Notes under the pieces: generated by a model
What the model was told of the DNA's origin: nothing
Databases searched by the model: none
The model's input: the letters and a program-made list of their open reading frames with translations, nothing else
Part shown: one piece after another, positions 62,026 through 64,000 of the stretch
Layout: the number at the start of each line of letters is the position of its first letter
How positions within the stretch are numbered: the first letter of the stretch is position 1
Program-made: the position numbers and the translations under genes
Assembly (NCBI RefSeq): GCF_029502005.1
Contig: NZ_JAMQOT010000003.1
Coordinates: forward strand, 1 to 64,000
Reading direction: 5' to 3'
DNA length: 64,000 bases
Source of the DNA: Natrinema salsiterrestre
GTDB taxonomy: Archaea; Halobacteriota; Halobacteria; Halobacteriales; Natrialbaceae

Positions 62026-63003
62026 TTAGGAGCGACTCGAGTCGACGCCAGACGGTTCCAATGCCTCCGATTCAGTGTCTCCAACAACGGTCTCCAATCC
62101 ATCCGCAAGCGAAATCGAGGGCTCGAACCCGAGTTCTGATTTGAGCCGGGACACATCTGCCTGGCTTTGGTCGATATCCCCGGGACGATCCTCAACGTGT
62201 ACGATCTCCAGATCCGAAGCAGCGACATTGCGCACAGTCTCCGCCAACTCGAGAATCGATACGCTATTGCCAGTTCCAACATTAAATACACCAGTCACAT
62301 CAGCACTTGCTGCCAGTAAGTTTGCCTCCATTACATCTCGAACGTGCACGAAGTCTCGAGTCTGCGACCCATCCCCTTCGACGGTAATGGGCTTACCGTT
62401 CAACGCCTGTTCAGCGAAGACGCTAATGACGGCGCTATAATCACCGGACATCTGCCCCGGTCCGTAGACGTTGAAATATCGAAGGGAGATGGTCGATACA
62501 TCATACAAGTCAGCGTATAGCCGTACATATCGCTCAGCAGCGAGCTTAGAGAGTCCGTACGGGGACGTGGGTTCAGTTGGAGCCTCCTCAGAGATCGGAA
62601 CGGATTTCGGATGGCCGTACACGGCTGCGCTCGAAGCGAACACAAATCGTGCAGATTCCTCACGTGCGCGCTCTAGCAGTTTCACGGTCGCAGTGACGTT
62701 GACATCGTGGGTTAGCTTCGGACGGCGCACCGACCCCTCAACGCTGATCAACGCCGCCTGATGAAAAATCACGTCGACGCCGTTAGTCGCCCGCTCAAGG
62801 GCAGTCTCATCCCGAATATCACCCTCGATTAGCGTCGCTTTGTCCGGTACGTTTGACCGAGAGCCACTCGAGAGGTTGTCGAGAATTCGAACGTCGTTTT
62901 CTGGAACAAGTGCCTCTACGATAGTACTCCCAATGAATCCTGCACCCCCCGTAACGAGGATTCGGTTACCGGAGATCGGTCGAAAATCGTCCTGGGAATT
63001 CAT
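62026..63003 (-). CDS. NAD-dependent NDP-sugar epimerase (GalE-like)
   Basis: 325 residues: VTGGAGFIGSTIVEAL, VDVIFHQAALISVEGSVRRP, ASSAAVYGHP, YGLSKLAAERYVRLYAD (Tyr-Lys) and YFNVYGPGQ. It is a UDP-glucose/UDP-GlcNAc 4-epimerase-type SDR. GC content rises again here relative to the gene before. It overlaps the sugar transferase gene upstream by ATGA at 63000, which suggests it makes the first sugar of the chain. Confidence 0.88.
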   Translation of the reverse strand: MNSQDDFRPISGNRILVTGGAGFIGSTIVEALVPENDVRILDNLSSGSRSNVPDKATLIEGDIRDETALERATNGVDVIFHQAALISVEGSVRRPKLTHDVNVTATVKLLERAREESARFVFASSAAVYGHPKSVPISEEAPTEPTSPYGLSKLAAERYVRLYADLYDVSTISLRYFNVYGPGQMSGDYSAVISVFAEQALNGKPITVEGDGSQTRDFVHVRDVMEANLLAASADVTGVFNVGTGNSVSILELAETVRNVAASDLEIVHVEDRPGDIDQSQADVSRLKSELGFEPSISLADGLETVVGDTESEALEPSGVDSSRS

Positions 63004-64000
63004 TCGTCAGAAGCGAACTCTTTGAGATCGGATAAGACTTTCCAGACCTGTCGGATAACGATTTTTATATCAAACCAGAAGGATTGTCGACGAACGTACT
63101 CGAGATCATACCGAAGCTTCGTCGCGGGTTCGTGTCCGGTAACGTCGTTAATCTGGGCCAATCCAGTCAGTCCGGGCTTCACGAACCAGCGTTTTTCCCA
63201 GTCGACTCCGTCGCGTTGGATTTCGGAGTCGAGCTCCGGCCGTTCTGGTCGGGGACCGACGACGCTCATGTCTCCGATGAGGATCGACCACAGCTGAGGA
63301 ATCTCGTCGAGATGGGTTTGCCGGAGCATGCGGCCGACGCGCGTCACGCGTGGATCAACCTCGCCTGCATCCTCGTCACTAATCGTCGCACCCGTCTCAG
63401 ATTCGGCGTTCTCGACCATACTTCGGAACTTGTACACGGCAAAGGATTCGCCGAACACCGCCGTCCGATCTTGACTGTACAGCACCGACCCGGAGCTGTC
63501 GAGTTTGATCGCAACCGCAATGATGGCCATCAGCGGCGCGAGCGTCAAGAGGGCTGTCGCCGCAAACACCACGTCGAACGTCCGCTTAAACAGGTGATCT
63601 AGCGGATCCCAAGGCTCGAGGTCCACATCAACTAACTCACCCACGTCACCCTCCGAAACCAGTACACTATCAGCGTACTCCCGGTGGACCTTCGCCTGAA
63701 CACCATGCTCGTGACACGCATCGAGCGCGCCGAAGAACTCCGCACGGTCGGCTTGCCCGAACGCCAACACGACGGTGTCGATGTCGTACTCGACGAGCAC
63801 GTCCTCGAGTCGGGAGAGGCCGCCGAGCCGTGTGAGTCCGGTGATCGCCTTCTTCTGATCCGAATCCACCTCGAGCTCGTCGTCGTGCCGGAGCTCGACG
63901 CCGCCGTCGGCGACCGCGTCCGATTCAGTCCCCATCCGGTTACGCAACTCGTTTCGAGCCTGGGTGATCGTCGGACAGAGATAGCCGATTACGGGTGCGT
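63000..64000 (-). CDS. Polyprenyl-phosphate sugar-1-P transferase (WbaP type), N-terminus cut off
   Basis: The frame is open to the window edge; a TTG at 63947 is only an internal codon, since protein-like sequence (GYLCPTITQARNEL) runs upstream. The C-terminal bacterial sugar transferase domain is complete: KRTFDVVFAATALLTLAPL (membrane/re-entrant helix), YKFRSMVENAE, PRVTRVGRMLRQTHLDEIPQ, and GPRPERPELD with VKPGLTGLAQ. It places a sugar-1-P on polyprenyl phosphate and starts the lipid-linked glycan. The upstream part is a Rossmann-like domain; the N-terminal helices lie beyond 64000. Confidence 0.9.
   Translation of the reverse strand, partial: APVIGYLCPTITQARNELRNRMGTESDAVADGGVELRHDDELEVDSDQKKAITGLTRLGGLSRLEDVLVEYDIDTVVLAFGQADRAEFFGALDACHEHGVQAKVHREYADSVLVSEGDVGELVDVDLEPWDPLDHLFKRTFDVVFAATALLTLAPLMAIIAVAIKLDSSGSVLYSQDRTAVFGESFAVYKFRSMVENAESETGATISDEDAGEVDPRVTRVGRMLRQTHLDEIPQLWSILIGDMSVVGPRPERPELDSEIQRDGVDWEKRWFVKPGLTGLAQINDVTGHEPATKLRYDLEYVRRQSFWFDIKIVIRQVWKVLSDLKEFASDE

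Noticed and set aside
1-64000. tRNA, rRNA or CRISPR arrays
   Set aside because: Looked for conserved tRNA arms and regular repeats by eye; none found. A covariance-model scan would be needed to exclude small RNAs.

Overview
The window reads as chromosome or large-replicon DNA from a haloarchaeon. Housekeeping genes are GC-rich, proteins are acidic, genes overlap by ATGA or TGATG junctions, and several starts sit 27-30 nt behind a TATA box, as expected for leaderless transcripts. Families include GlmS, MoaC, a wHTH of the PhiH1-repressor type, HVO_0649-like zinc fingers and haloarchaeal IS6 transposases. Species cannot be fixed from this; no rRNA, tRNA or CRISPR array was seen.

Layout. 0-0.13 kb: end of an IS6 element cut by the window edge. 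0.2-11.5 kb: conserved core (8-oxoguanine glycosylase, beta-CASP nuclease, acylphosphatase, Nnr, MoaC, nitronate monooxygenase, sugar-1-P nucleotidyltransferase, GlmS, UppP). 11.5-17.7 kb: debris of an integrated conjugative or plasmid-type element (VapBC-like remnant, a VirB4-like ATPase with its partner gene, a primase-like protein, a zinc finger, a broken IS6). 17.7-23.7 kb: a surface-glycan module with deacetylase, formyltransferase, carbamoyltransferase, flippase-like membrane protein and GT2. 23.8-29.6 kb: decay zone, with an intact IS6 in a dead GT-C gene, its intact tandem paralogue, and relics of a type I restriction HsdR and a YgjP-like peptidase.

30-64 kb is a large glycosylation island: an AglB/STT3-family oligosaccharyltransferase variant, an ABC exporter that could flip lipid-linked glycans, and a near-complete nonulosonic (legionaminic-type) acid pathway: 4,6-dehydratase, aminotransferase, hydrolysing 2-epimerase, NeuB-type synthase, CMP transferase, NeuD-type acetyltransferase. 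With it lie a PIG-L deacetylase and a sugar formyltransferase, which suggests an N-formylated product. Next come glycosyltransferases, two sulfatase-fold enzymes lacking the formylglycine motif, GDP-fucose-type genes, a UDP-sugar dehydrogenase, a transporter with a coupled 66-aa partner, an asparagine-synthase-like enzyme lacking the glutaminase cysteine, a GalE-like epimerase and a WbaP-type initiating sugar transferase that runs off the right edge. The centre of the island (about 44-62 kb) is visibly AT-richer than its flanks and carries transposase relics, consistent with horizontal exchange of glycan genes between conserved ends.

As a whole, the core supplies amino-sugar precursors (GlmS and a GlmU-like enzyme) and polyprenyl carrier recycling (UppP), and the island builds, decorates, flips and attaches the glycan. 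Exact sugars are inference.
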